From Cardiobacterium sp. Marseille-Q4385 (GTDB taxonomy: Bacteria > Pseudomonadota > Gammaproteobacteria > Cardiobacteriales > Cardiobacteriaceae): DNA of 64,000 bases. Below are positions 25,428 to 35,810 of the stretch, in pieces. The stretch is taken from the NCBI RefSeq assembly GCF_916618745.1, contig NZ_OU745373.1, positions 186,001 to 250,000 of the forward strand, read 5' to 3'. A model generated the notes under the pieces. It saw only the letters and a program-made list of their open reading frames with translations, ran no database searches and had not been told where the DNA came from. The stretch's first letter is position 1, and each line of letters starts with the position of its first letter. Both the position numbers and the translations under genes were made by a program.

Positions 25428-27002
25428 ATGCGAACACATACCCTCCTTGTCCTGACGCTTGCCGCCTTTGCCGCCGCCCCGATCCTGGCCGCCCCCGCTG
25501 TGCCGAGCCGTGCCGAGACCCTGCAAAACCTGCCGCAACGTCTCGCCAGCCTGCCGACAGCCGACGGCGCCCCCGCCGCCACCTACCTCGAACGCGGCAA
25601 ACCCACCCTCATCAAATACTGGGCAAGCTGGTGCCCGCTCTGCCTCGCCACCCTCGAAGAAACCGCCGAGTGGCACAAAGACAGCGCCTTTAAGGACATC
25701 AACCTCATCAGCATCGCTTCGCCCGGCCATTTGGGCGAACAAGAACCCGCCGCCTTCCGCAGCTGGATCAGCGGCCTGAAAACGCCCTACCCGCCCGTGC
25801 TTATCAACGACGGCGGCGATATCGCCCGCGATAGCGGCGTCGCTGTCTATCCGAGCTGGGTGCTGCTCGATGCGCGCGGCAACATCGCCCGCGTCATCAA
25901 AGGCCACATCACCCGCGACCAGGCCCTCGCTCTCATCAAAAATCCGGAAGCGGACATCAGCGCGCAAACCACCCACTACACGCCCAAAGCACAAGGAGCC
26001 CAACCCATGACCACCCAGACTATCTACCTCGCTGGCGGCTGCTTCTGGGGGCTTGAAGCCTACTTCGAGCGCATCCCCGGCATCATCGACGCCGAATCCG
26101 GCTACGCCAACGGCAAGACGGCCAACCCCAGCTACGAAGACGTCATTCGCGGCAGCGGCCACGCCGAGACCGTAAAAATCACCTACGATCCGGCGCGCAT
26201 CAGCCTTGCCGACATCCTGCAATACTACTTCCGCGTCATCGACCCCACCTCGCTCAACAAACAGGGCAACGACCGGGGTACGCAATACCGCACCGGGGTT
26301 TACACCACCGACGCCGCCGAACGCAGCATCGTCGAAAAAGCGCTTGCCGAAGAACAGAAGCGGCACCAAAAGCCCCTCGTGGTCGAAAACCTGCCGCTTG
26401 CCAACTATTACAAAGCGGAGGAATACCATCAGGACTACCTCGCGAAAAACCCGAACGGCTACTGCCACATTGACATCCACCAAGCGGACATCCCGCTCGA
26501 CAAGCCCCAAGCCGCGCGTGACCCAAACGGCGAACCCGTGATTGATGCGGGCAAATACCACAAACCCGACGCCGCCACCCTGCGGCAAACCTTGGGGGCG
26601 GAAGCCTACGAAGTCACGCAGAACAGCGCTACCGAGCGCCCCTTCTCGCATGCCTACGACCACCAGTTTGCGCCCGGTCTCTACGTGGATGTGGTCAGCG
26701 GCGAACCGCTGTTCAGCTCTGCCGACAAATACGATTCCGGCTGCGGCTGGCCGAGCTTCACCAAACCCATCAGCCGCGCCGTCATCACCGAACACGACGA
26801 CACCAGCTACAACATGCGCCGCACCGAAGTGCGCAGCCGCGTCGCCGACGCGCACTTGGGGCACGTCTTCCCTGACGGCCCCAAAGACAAAGGCGGCCTG
26901 CGCTACTGCATTAACGGCGCCAGCCTGCGCTTCATCCCGCTGGCAGAAATGGCAGCGGCGGGCTATGGCGATTTGGTAGAGGTCGTCAAACAGGGCAAGT
27001 AA
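25428..27002 (+). CDS. msrAB: Trifunctional thioredoxin-MsrA-MsrB methionine sulfoxide reductase
   Basis: 524 residues, the domain order of neisserial PilB/MsrAB. A signal peptide (about 1-22) is followed by a TlpA-like thioredoxin domain with C69-P-L-C72. MsrA has catalytic C205 in GGCFWG, and MsrB has GCGWPS and catalytic C494 in RYCING. MsrA and MsrB repair the S- and R-epimers of methionine sulfoxide and the first domain recycles them. The whole protein would act in the periplasm or outer membrane. An internal ATG at 26008 exactly precedes the MsrA module. Confidence 0.95.
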   Translation: MRTHTLLVLTLAAFAAAPILAAPAVPSRAETLQNLPQRLASLPTADGAPAATYLERGKPTLIKYWASWCPLCLATLEETAEWHKDSAFKDINLISIASPGHLGEQEPAAFRSWISGLKTPYPPVLINDGGDIARDSGVAVYPSWVLLDARGNIARVIKGHITRDQALALIKNPEADISAQTTHYTPKAQGAQPMTTQTIYLAGGCFWGLEAYFERIPGIIDAESGYANGKTANPSYEDVIRGSGHAETVKITYDPARISLADILQYYFRVIDPTSLNKQGNDRGTQYRTGVYTTDAAERSIVEKALAEEQKRHQKPLVVENLPLANYYKAEEYHQDYLAKNPNGYCHIDIHQADIPLDKPQAARDPNGEPVIDAGKYHKPDAATLRQTLGAEAYEVTQNSATERPFSHAYDHQFAPGLYVDVVSGEPLFSSADKYDSGCGWPSFTKPISRAVITEHDDTSYNMRRTEVRSRVADAHLGHVFPDGPKDKGGLRYCINGASLRFIPLAEMAAAGYGDLVEVVKQGK

Positions 27003-27072
27003 GGCGTGAGGATGCATTGGGTAGCCGCTGAGAACCCGGCATTTACGCCGCTTGGCGCTCCCACAAAGGCAT

Positions 27073-27102
27073 AAAAAAGCAGGGCCCTGCCCTGCTTTTT
27101 TA
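27073..27102. terminator. Bidirectional terminator
   Basis: AAAAAAGCAGGG CCCTG CCCTGCTTTTTT between the convergent msrAB and TRIC genes. Confidence 0.85.
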
Positions 27103-27112
27103 TCCCGCCGCA

Positions 27113-27745
27113 CTAACGTCGCCGCCGGACGGCAATATCCGGCAAGTTCCAGTTGTAGATAATCGCCAGACCGCGAATGGTCAGTACCAGCAGCATGGTG
27201 AGGGTATCGCGCAGCCACAATTCCACACCGAAGTGCAGCAGGATGAAGTAGAAAATACCGCCGATGAGCGCAGCGGTCAGGTAGATTTCTTTTTGCAGCA
27301 GAAGCGGCACCTGGCGGCAAACGATGTCGCGCAGAATCCCGCCCATTACCGCCGTAATTACCCCCATCAGCACCGCGACCGGCGGCGCCACCACCCGCGT
27401 TTGCGCAATTTCGATGCCGATGACGGTAAAAGTTGCCATGCCGACGGCGTCGAACCAGCGGAAGGGTTTGTCGAGACGCTCGAACTGGTAATAGAAAATC
27501 TGCGTGACGATAGAAGTCGTGGTAATCAGATAGGCGTAATTCAAATCCACCAGCCAGAAGAGCGGGCGGCGATCCAGCAGCAAATCACGCGTCGTACCGC
27601 CGCCGATGGCAGTGATGAAGGCAATCATCACCGCGCCGAAAATGTCGAGGTTCTGCCGCTTGGCCAGCACAGTACCGGCGACGGCGGCGGTGAAAACGCC
27701 GAAGTAGTCAAGAATGCGGACGATGATTTCTGGGGCAAGAGTCAT
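27113..27745 (-). CDS. TRIC family / UPF0126 membrane protein
   Basis: 210 residues with about seven transmembrane segments in two internal repeats. Each repeat carries the glycine motif and acidic-arginine pair of the family (AIGGGTTRDLLLDR and VMGGILRDIVCR). Bacterial TRIC proteins form trimeric cation channels. Arrangement and length are normal. Confidence 0.9.
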   Translation of the reverse strand: MTLAPEIIVRILDYFGVFTAAVAGTVLAKRQNLDIFGAVMIAFITAIGGGTTRDLLLDRRPLFWLVDLNYAYLITTTSIVTQIFYYQFERLDKPFRWFDAVGMATFTVIGIEIAQTRVVAPPVAVLMGVITAVMGGILRDIVCRQVPLLLQKEIYLTAALIGGIFYFILLHFGVELWLRDTLTMLLVLTIRGLAIIYNWNLPDIAVRRRR

Positions 27746-27817
27746 GGCAGGGTGGTGTCAGGAAAAAACGCGCGCTAGGATACACCCTTTTTCCGTTTCG
27801 TCATCTTGAGAGAATTT

Positions 27818-28780
27818 ATGCACAAAATCCGCCGCTTATCGACCTTTATCGGGCAAACCTTTGCCCTGTGGGCCATCGTTTTCGCCATTATCGGCTACTC
27901 GCTGCCGCAGCCTTTTGTGCCGCTGAAAGGCACGATTCCCTACGCGCTCGGCGTCATCATGTTCGGCATGGGGCTGACCCTGCGTGCGCGGGATTTTGAG
28001 GAAATCGTGCGCCGCCCCGCCCAAGTGCTGCTCGGCGTCGTCGCGCAGTTCCTTATCATGCCGCTCCTCGCCGTAGCGCTGGTACACGTTTTTGCGCTGG
28101 ATCCGATGGTTGCGCTCGGCGTCATTCTCGTCGGCTGCTGCCCGGGCGGCACGGCAAGCAACGTCATGACCTATCTTGCGCGCGGCGATGTCGCCCTGAG
28201 CGTGACCATCACCTCCTGCTCCACCCTGCTCTCGCCGCTCCTGACGCCGCTCCTGCTGCAACTCTACGCGCACACCAGCGTGGATATTGCAGCAGGCAAA
28301 ATGATGGTGTCGATTCTGGAAACCGTGCTGCTGCCCATCGTCGCCGGCGTGGTGGTGAACCGCCTCTTCGACCGCCATCTGCAACTCTTGCGCGATGCCC
28401 TGCCACTTATCTCCGTCAGCGGCATCGTCCTGATCATCGCCATTGTCGTCGCTTTGAACAAAAGCCAAATCGCCGCAAGCGGGCTCATTATTTTCGGCGT
28501 CGTCATCCTGCATAATCTGCTCGGCTACGCGATGGGGCTCGGTGTTGCCTGGTTCGTCGGCATGGACAGCGCCCAGCGTCGCGCGGTGATGATCGAAGTC
28601 GGCATGCAAAACAGTGCCCTTGGGGCGAGCCTCGGCATCAACCACTTCAAAAGCCCAGAAACTGCCCTGCCCAGTGCCATTTTCAGCGTTTGGCACAACA
28701 TCAGCGGTGCGCTAGTTGCCAATATCTGCACCTGGTGGGACAAGCGGAACCATCATTTATCCCCAGCAAAGCCGGAATAA
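27818..28780 (+). CDS. Bile acid:sodium symporter (BASS) family transporter
   Basis: 320 residues from ATG 27818, preceded by TTGAGAGAATTT; a TTG at 27806 is an alternative. About ten transmembrane segments. BASS landmarks are GVIMFGMGLTLRARDF, the unwound-helix LVGCCPGGTASNVMTYLARG near residue 115, and EVGMQNSALGASL near 265. The substrate may be an organic acid such as pantoate or pyruvate; not determinable here. Confidence 0.92.
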   Translation: MHKIRRLSTFIGQTFALWAIVFAIIGYSLPQPFVPLKGTIPYALGVIMFGMGLTLRARDFEEIVRRPAQVLLGVVAQFLIMPLLAVALVHVFALDPMVALGVILVGCCPGGTASNVMTYLARGDVALSVTITSCSTLLSPLLTPLLLQLYAHTSVDIAAGKMMVSILETVLLPIVAGVVVNRLFDRHLQLLRDALPLISVSGIVLIIAIVVALNKSQIAASGLIIFGVVILHNLLGYAMGLGVAWFVGMDSAQRRAVMIEVGMQNSALGASLGINHFKSPETALPSAIFSVWHNISGALVANICTWWDKRNHHLSPAKPE

Positions 28781-28930
28781 CGGACATAAAAAAACACCAC
28801 CTGGATCCCGGTGGTGTTTTTTGTGCTTCTCGTGGCGGCTGAAAGCGCCTTTGCCTTTTTTGGCCTTGACGATGTGCTGGCGGTATTTCCCGCTGTGCAG
28901 TAAATCGAGATGCAATGTGCGTCTGTTCAT
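28757..28930 (-). CDS. arfA: Alternative ribosome-rescue factor ArfA with internal terminator
   Basis: 57 codons from ATG 28930 (GGAG at the right distance; an in-frame ATG at 28942 is less well placed). The core LLHSGKYRQHIVKAKKGKGA and FSRHEKHKKHH matches ArfA, which recruits RF2 to stalled ribosomes. The codons after KHKK encode a perfect hairpin (CACCACC GGGATCC AGGTGGTG plus a T-run), an intrinsic terminator inside the gene. In E. coli and other bacteria the arfA message is cut or terminated within the gene, making a non-stop mRNA that tmRNA normally destroys; the same logic is visible here. The tail after the hairpin (VFLCPLFRLCWG) is probably never made functionally. Confidence 0.85.
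   Translation of the reverse strand: MNRRTLHLDLLHSGKYRQHIVKAKKGKGAFSRHEKHKKHHRDPGGVFLCPLFRLCWG
28788..28822. terminator. Shared terminator: 3' of BASS gene and inside arfA
   Basis: AAAAAAACACCACC TGGATCCC GGTGGTGTTTTTT. It ends the BASS transcript on the plus strand and, on the minus strand, lies within the last third of arfA. Confidence 0.88.
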
Positions 28931-28942
28931 GGTGTACTCCAT

Positions 28943-29336
28943 AAGGTTTAGTGATGATGTCCATCCCCCCGCAGGGGGCGCGCATTATAGCGACGGTGCG
29001 GGAAATTGATACGGGAAAGGCGGTTTTCGTTAGGTGCTGGGCGGGAACAATGCCGGCTTCTGGGTTTTTCGTTGGAGACGTTGCAGGCAACGTCTCTACA
29101 TTTTCCTTCTGCCGTAGCGTCGCCGTGCTGTCTGCAAAGCCACCAAGCGGCGTCAATGCTGGGTTCGCCAGGCGAGGTAAAGGCAAGGGTTTGACGCTTA
29201 GTGGATTTGACTAACCCCACTCCACCCCCTCACCTTGCCCCCTTTCTCGCTGCGTGAGTTTTTCGAGTCCCGTCAGCGGGCGAGGGTTTATCTTTGTTTT
29301 TGCGTTTTTTTCACGTATTGAGATGTGTAAATACCT
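28943..29336. other. Intergenic region with palindrome and one 25-bp element
   Basis: No supported gene. It contains a perfect 10-bp-arm palindrome at 29075-29096 (GAGACGTTGC AG GCAACGTCTC) and one 25-bp element at 29144-29168 (CAAGCGGCGTCAATGCTGG). The AT-rich stretch 29285-29330 before the next start codon is the probable promoter region. Confidence 0.6.
29144..29168 (+). repeat. 25-bp dispersed repeat, single copy
   Basis: CAAGCGGCGTCAATGCTGG followed by GTTCGC. Confidence 0.75.
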
Positions 29337-30320
29337 ATGAACACTACAGACAGCCATGACACCACCTACGGCCGGGCGCTTGCCTATGCCGCCGATGCCA
29401 TCCGCCGGGGCGATAACGGTGCCGCCATCACCCTGCTCACCCCTTACACTGACGCTGCGCACGACCCCGTGACCTACCACTCCGCCTACCGTCTCTTGTA
29501 CCCGCTGGTGCCAAACGACACCCTGCGCGACCGTCTCATCGCCGCTGCCATACAAGGCGACAACAACAGCTACACCATCATTGCCGACACACTCGCCACA
29601 CTCGACCCGGCGATACTACCAGCCGACAACATCCTGCCGCTGGTGCGCCAGGCATACAGCCGCCGCGACTACCGCTGCGTGCTCAACCTCACCCGCCGCT
29701 TCGCCATACACCACCCCAATCACCCGCACATCGTCGATAACTACCATTTCGCCGCATTGGCTATGGACAAAACCGGCAAGAGCGAAGACGCCCTGCTTCT
29801 CCTACAGAAACTGCGCACGCATTACCCAGAACATACCTGCCTGACAGATATCATGCAGACCATCGCTCATCACAGCCGACAGCGTAGCCACGAACAGCAC
29901 AACACGAATACGCCTCCCGCCACCTCATATGTCTTATACATTCTGATGCAAACCCTGCTGGGCGGGGGGCTGGCCGCACTGGCATTTGCCTTCCTCAGCC
30001 CGCTAGAAGGGGGCAACACTTTCGGCTGGGTGCTGCTTGGCTATGTCCTTCTCTGCTTTCCGCTGGCACTGGTATGCTTTGTGGCAGGCATCATTGTGGC
30101 CTGTCTGCGCTTGCGCCGCGACGCAGCAGGCATCACCCTGTCCATCATCGTCACCATCCTCACCTATGTGGGCGCCATGGCACTCTTCGCCGCAACCACC
30201 AAAGAAACCATGAGTGACGTTTTACCCATGATGAGCACCATCCTGACATCGGCGTCGCTGTCCACCTTGGTCTTGTCTATTTTCCTGCCAGCAGCGCCCC
30301 CTACAGACGACGCTGACTGA
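29337..30320 (+). CDS. TPR-like protein with C-terminal membrane domain
   Basis: 327 residues. The first 190 residues are helical and TPR-like (alanine-rich pairs, for example YHFAALAMDKTGKSEDALLL), with no signal peptide. Residues about 200-315 hold four hydrophobic segments, the first beginning YVLYILMQTLLGGGLAALAF. I do not recognise a named family. The soluble part should face the cytoplasm; a scaffold role is only a guess. Confidence 0.75.
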   Translation: MNTTDSHDTTYGRALAYAADAIRRGDNGAAITLLTPYTDAAHDPVTYHSAYRLLYPLVPNDTLRDRLIAAAIQGDNNSYTIIADTLATLDPAILPADNILPLVRQAYSRRDYRCVLNLTRRFAIHHPNHPHIVDNYHFAALAMDKTGKSEDALLLLQKLRTHYPEHTCLTDIMQTIAHHSRQRSHEQHNTNTPPATSYVLYILMQTLLGGGLAALAFAFLSPLEGGNTFGWVLLGYVLLCFPLALVCFVAGIIVACLRLRRDAAGITLSIIVTILTYVGAMALFAATTKETMSDVLPMMSTILTSASLSTLVLSIFLPAAPPTDDAD

Positions 30321-30408
30321 GCACAACGTTACGATTTTTTCGACAGTTAACCTTCGTACACGACAAAAAATACTCGTCTGCCAAGATAGTGCGCCCCCCA
30401 TGTTTCAA

Positions 30409-30458
30409 CAAGCGGCGTAAACACTGGCCTCGCCAAGCGGGATAAACACTGGGTTCAC
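30409..30458 (+). repeat. 25-bp dispersed repeat, two phased copies
   Basis: Units start at 30409 and 30434, 25 bp apart; the second is the GGGATAAACACTGG variant. Preceded at about 30351 by CTTCGTACACGACA, a second recurring motif also seen near 48634 and 58350. Confidence 0.8.
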
Positions 30459-30466
30459 CCGTCCGC

Positions 30467-30493
30467 AAAAAAGCCCCGTTGCCGGGGCTTTTG
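30467..30493. terminator. Terminator downstream of ettA
   Basis: AAAAAAGCCCCG TTG CCGGGGCTTTT lies 12 bases beyond the ettA stop on the minus strand and can serve both directions. Confidence 0.8.
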
Positions 30494-30504
30494 TTTGTCG
30501 GGGT

Positions 30505-32169
<1,665 letters not shown>

Positions 32170-32240
32170 GTTTTCCGCTTTGTCTGATAAAAGTGAGGCG
32201 CTATTCTATGTGATTCCTTATTTTTGTTAAGACGTTGCCC

Positions 32241-33098
32241 ATGTTCCTGCATAAATGTTCCGCCTTCGCCCGCCTGATGCGGCTCGACCGCCCCGTCGGC
32301 ACCCTGCTGCTTGCCTGGTCCGGCCTGTGGGGGCTATGGCTCGCGGGCGGTGGCCGGCCACCGGTGCGCGTGGTAGCCGTCATCCTGCTCGGGACGTGGC
32401 TGATGCGCAGCGCCGGCTGCGTCTTCAACGACCTTGCCGACCGCAACTTCGACGGCCACGTCGCGCGCACCCGCCATCGCCCGCTGGCCAGCGGTGAAGC
32501 CAAGGCAGGCGAGGCGCTCGCGCTCGGCGTCATCCTGCTCTTCCTCAATTTCCTGCTGGTGCTGCTGCTCAACTGGCAATCGGTGCTGCTCGCCATTGCC
32601 TGCGGCGCGGTGGCACTCTTCTACCCGCTCTGCAAGCGCTTCTTCCTCGCCCCGCAACTGGTGCTCGGCATCGCTTTTGCCAGCCCCATCCTCATGGCAC
32701 AAACTGCCATCCTCGGCACCATTACCGCAGCAGGCGCGTGGCTATTCGTCGCCAGCGTCATCTGGGCACTGATTTACGATACCTACTACGCGCTGGTGGA
32801 CCGCGAAGATGATGAAAAAATCGGCCTGCATTCCAGCGCCATCACCGTGCGCGGCTACGAACGCCGCTTCCTCGCGCTGATGATGCTGCTGATGCTCGTC
32901 TGCCTGCTGCTCGCCGGGCGTGCTGCCGCGCTGAATGCCTGGTACTACGTGGGCGTCGCCGCTGCCGCCCTGCTTTTTGCCTGGGAACAGTGGGACGCGC
33001 GCCATCTTGACCGCGAACACTGCTTCCGCGCCTTCGTGCACAACAACTGGGTCGGTGCTGCCATCCTGCTCGGCATCGTCCTCGCCCATCTGCCCTAA
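32241..33098 (+). CDS. ubiA: 4-hydroxybenzoate octaprenyltransferase
   Basis: 285 residues from ATG 32241; a TTG two codons earlier is possible. It prenylates 4-hydroxybenzoate in ubiquinone synthesis at the inner membrane. Both aspartate motifs are present (NDLADRNFD near residue 70 and YDTYYALVDREDD near 190), with about eight transmembrane segments. No ubiC (chorismate lyase) is adjacent. Confidence 0.95.
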   Translation: MFLHKCSAFARLMRLDRPVGTLLLAWSGLWGLWLAGGGRPPVRVVAVILLGTWLMRSAGCVFNDLADRNFDGHVARTRHRPLASGEAKAGEALALGVILLFLNFLLVLLLNWQSVLLAIACGAVALFYPLCKRFFLAPQLVLGIAFASPILMAQTAILGTITAAGAWLFVASVIWALIYDTYYALVDREDDEKIGLHSSAITVRGYERRFLALMMLLMLVCLLLAGRAAALNAWYYVGVAAAALLFAWEQWDARHLDREHCFRAFVHNNWVGAAILLGIVLAHLP

Positions 33099-33110
33099 CC
33101 CGTGAACCCT

Positions 33111-33911
33111 ATGACCAGCCACATCCGCGCCGTCTTCTTCGACATCGACCGCACCCTCTACGAACACAGCCGCGACTACGTGCCGCCCTCCAGCCTCGCC
33201 GCTATCGCCGCCCTGAAAGCGCGCGGCATCATCCCTGCCATCGCGACCGGACGCGGCTACTGCGCCCTGCCGCCCGCCATTGACCGTCTCGTCGAAGACG
33301 GCGACATCGAACTCGTCATCGCCAGTAACGGCCAGTACAACCGCTACGGCGAACGCGTCCTCAGCGCGCACCCGATTGCGAAAGACGACATCGAAAGCCT
33401 CACCCGTGCCTTCCGCGTCCACGACTGGGAATACACCTACGTCTCCGCTACACACATGGCCGCCGGACGCACACGCGGCAGCAGCCACAAAATCCTGAAA
33501 AACTATCCCTGCTATACCGTAGATCCCGACTACTACCGCACACACGACGTCGAACAACTCGTCGTCCTCACCCCAGTCGCCCAGGAAAGCGCGCTGCAAA
33601 CCATCCTCGCCGCACACGGCGGCCGCTACAAAACCGTGCGCAGCCACGCGGGCGCGGTGGATCTCTTGCACACAGAGGGCAGCAAGGCGCGCGGCATCCA
33701 CGAAGCCTGCGCAGCGCTCGGCATCAACCCCAAGGATACCCTGGCCTTCGGCGACGGCCTGAATGACGTGGAAATGTTCGCCGCCGTCGGCGCGGGCATC
33801 GCGATGGGCGATGCCTGCCCCGAACTCAAAGCGGTGGCCCGCCACATCACCGGCACCCTGGAAGAAGACGGCGTGGCGGTGGCGCTGCGCGAGCTGGGTG
33901 TGCTGGATTAA
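33111..33911 (+). CDS. HAD superfamily Cof-type phosphatase
   Basis: 266 residues from ATG 33111 (GTG 33102 is an alternative). The nucleophile motif is FFDIDRTL with D11 and D13; motif II is AIATGRG, and motif IV is AFGDGLNDVEMF near 215. The C2 cap between them is of Cof type. Members dephosphorylate sugar phosphates or cofactor precursors; substrate unknown. It starts 12 bases after ubiA. Confidence 0.9.
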   Translation: MTSHIRAVFFDIDRTLYEHSRDYVPPSSLAAIAALKARGIIPAIATGRGYCALPPAIDRLVEDGDIELVIASNGQYNRYGERVLSAHPIAKDDIESLTRAFRVHDWEYTYVSATHMAAGRTRGSSHKILKNYPCYTVDPDYYRTHDVEQLVVLTPVAQESALQTILAAHGGRYKTVRSHAGAVDLLHTEGSKARGIHEACAALGINPKDTLAFGDGLNDVEMFAAVGAGIAMGDACPELKAVARHITGTLEEDGVAVALRELGVLD

Positions 33912-33983
33912 GGCATAACGACGGCAGCAGCAGAGAACGGGTCGCTATAATGCCGGCATCTTTCCACTGCAAAGGAGCCCGTC

Positions 33984-34544
33984 ATGGTCAAAATCCTCGT
34001 TATCTCCGCCCACCAGAACCTGCAACAATCCGTCAGCAACCGCCTGATCCTGGCAGACTTGGAACAACATTTCGGCAGCGACCTCAGCGTGCGCCGCTTG
34101 TCCGACCTCTACCCCGATTACCACATTGACGTTGCCGCCGAACAGGCCGCACTGGTGGAGGCCGACATCGTCGTCCTGCAATACCCGATCTACTGGTTCA
34201 ACACCCCGGCCATCCTGAAAAAATGGCTGGATGATGTGTGGACCTACGGCTTCGCCCACGGCACAGGCGGCGACAAGCTACACGGCAAAAAGCTGTTCGT
34301 TTCCACCACCACTGGCTCGCCAAAAGAAGTCTATGACGGCAATACCGCGCCGTTCATCGCCGATTTGGTCAAACCCGTCGAAGCCTCAGCCCTCTACGCC
34401 GGCTTTGCCTGGCACGGTGTCGAGCCGCTCTACGGCGCCCTCTACATTCCGGGCGTACACAGCGACGCTGATCTGGCACAAATCGAAACGCGTGCCCACA
34501 ATCACGCCCGCCACATCAGCGAGAAAATCAAGCAACTGCGGTAA
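33984..34544 (+). CDS. NAD(P)H-dependent flavin oxidoreductase, KefF/MdaB-type
   Basis: 186 residues with a flavodoxin-like fold. The FMN/FAD loop is SAHQNLQQSVSN, the aromatic stacking motif is LQYPIYWFNTPAILKKWLDDV (split at residue 84), and STTTGSPKEVY is the second flavin loop. Members are quinone or nitro reductases, or partners of K+/H+ antiporters; no kef gene is near. A TATAAT at 33946-33951 is a plausible -10. Confidence 0.88.
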   Translation: MVKILVISAHQNLQQSVSNRLILADLEQHFGSDLSVRRLSDLYPDYHIDVAAEQAALVEADIVVLQYPIYWFNTPAILKKWLDDVWTYGFAHGTGGDKLHGKKLFVSTTTGSPKEVYDGNTAPFIADLVKPVEASALYAGFAWHGVEPLYGALYIPGVHSDADLAQIETRAHNHARHISEKIKQLR

Positions 34545-34560
34545 GCGGTCACACGTCACA

Positions 34561-34589
34561 AAAAAAGCAGCCATTTCGGCTGCTTTTTT
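34561..34589. terminator. Bidirectional terminator
   Basis: AAAAAAGCAGCC ATTTC GGCTGCTTTTTT between convergent genes. Confidence 0.88.
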
Positions 34590-34616
34590 ATGGTCTTTGG
34601 CATCAGCGACAAAACA

Positions 34617-35810
34617 TCAAAGGGTTTCCGGCTCTACCGCCACAGGAGCGGGTTGTGGCGCAGGTTGCGGCGGTGTGGTTTCGAGGGTTTTTAATGCTTG
34701 CAGGGCGCGTTCTTGCGGCCAATAGAGGCGGCTATTGTTGTCTGCCGGCAGAATGGCGGGCGGGGTATCTGCGCATTTTTTCTGGTGTTGCAGGGTTTGC
34801 AGGATGAGGGCGGCGGGCAGGCCGCCGTTTTGTGCGGCACTTTGCGCGTAGTAGGCGCAGGCTTTGTTTTCGTCAGCGGTTTCGCCCCAGTCGCCGCGCC
34901 GGTAGATTTGGCCGAGGATGAGGGCAGCGGTGCTGTCGCCTGCGTCACTGGCGCGTTGCAGCCAGTCGAGTGCCTGTTTGTTGTCGGCAGCGACGCCTTT
35001 GCCCACGTGGTAGATGTCGAGGGCGAGGTGACGCATGGCGGCAGCGTCTGCGGGTTGACCGGTCGCGGCTTTTTCCAGCCATTCGCGCGCCTGCTCGACG
35101 TTTTGCGCGCCACCCTTGCCGCTTAACCAGGCAAGGCCAAGATTGCGCATGGCGCTGGTGCTGCCCCGCTCGGCGGCACGGTTGTATTTTTGCCGCGCCT
35201 GCGCGGGGTTTTGGTTGTCGGCGGCGAGGTTGCCCTGCCAGTCATAGGCGACGGGATGGTTTTGTTTAGCGGCTTTGGCGAACCATTTGGCAGCGTCACG
35301 CTGTTTGTCGCTGGCGATGCCGTAGTAGTCGAGGATACCGAGGGCAGTTTGGGCATCGGCGTTATTCTGGGCGGCCGCTTTGGCGAACCATGTGCGCGCG
35401 GTGGGGTAGTCGCGGCGCAGGGCGTATTCCTGGCCGAGGTGGTATTGGAAGACGGGGTCGTTATCTGTCTGCGCGGGGTCTTGGGCGGCAGGCGCCGGAG
35501 CGGTTTCTTGTGCCGATACGATGGCAGGCTCGGCTGCCAGAACGGCTTCTTGTGTTGATGCTGCTGTGGACTCGGTTACCGGGGCAGTTTCTTGTGCTGA
35601 TGCCGCTGTGGGCTCGGGCTCGGCTACCGGGGCAGTTTCTTCGGCTGCCGGGGTCATTTCTTGTGCTGATGCAGAATCGGCTGCCGGGGCGGTTTCTTGT
35701 GCTGATGCTGCTGCGGCGTTATCCGGGGTTGTTGTGGTTTGTTCGGGGCTGTTGTCCTGGGCGCAGGCAAGCGGGACAAGCAGGGCAAGGGTCAGGGCGA
35801 AGTATTTCAT
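34617..35810 (-). CDS. Sel1-repeat lipoprotein with Ala/Glu/Thr-rich linker
   Basis: 397 residues. Lipoprotein signal with LVPLAC (Cys16). Residues about 20-115 are a low-complexity linker built from repeats of SAQETAP. Five to six Sel1 repeats follow (about 120-345; for example RNLGLAWLSGKGGAQNVEQA), ending in a Pro/Glu-rich tail. Expected to be lipid-anchored with a flexible tether. It overlaps folP by four bases, so it is translated from the same message. Confidence 0.85.
   Translation of the reverse strand: MKYFALTLALLVPLACAQDNSPEQTTTTPDNAAAASAQETAPAADSASAQEMTPAAEETAPVAEPEPTAASAQETAPVTESTAASTQEAVLAAEPAIVSAQETAPAPAAQDPAQTDNDPVFQYHLGQEYALRRDYPTARTWFAKAAAQNNADAQTALGILDYYGIASDKQRDAAKWFAKAAKQNHPVAYDWQGNLAADNQNPAQARQKYNRAAERGSTSAMRNLGLAWLSGKGGAQNVEQAREWLEKAATGQPADAAAMRHLALDIYHVGKGVAADNKQALDWLQRASDAGDSTAALILGQIYRRGDWGETADENKACAYYAQSAAQNGGLPAALILQTLQHQKKCADTPPAILPADNNSRLYWPQERALQALKTLETTPPQPAPQPAPVAVEPETL

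Noticed and set aside
25392..27320. 642-residue minus-strand frame opposite msrAB
   Set aside because: Crosses a strong bidirectional terminator and overlaps a certain gene.
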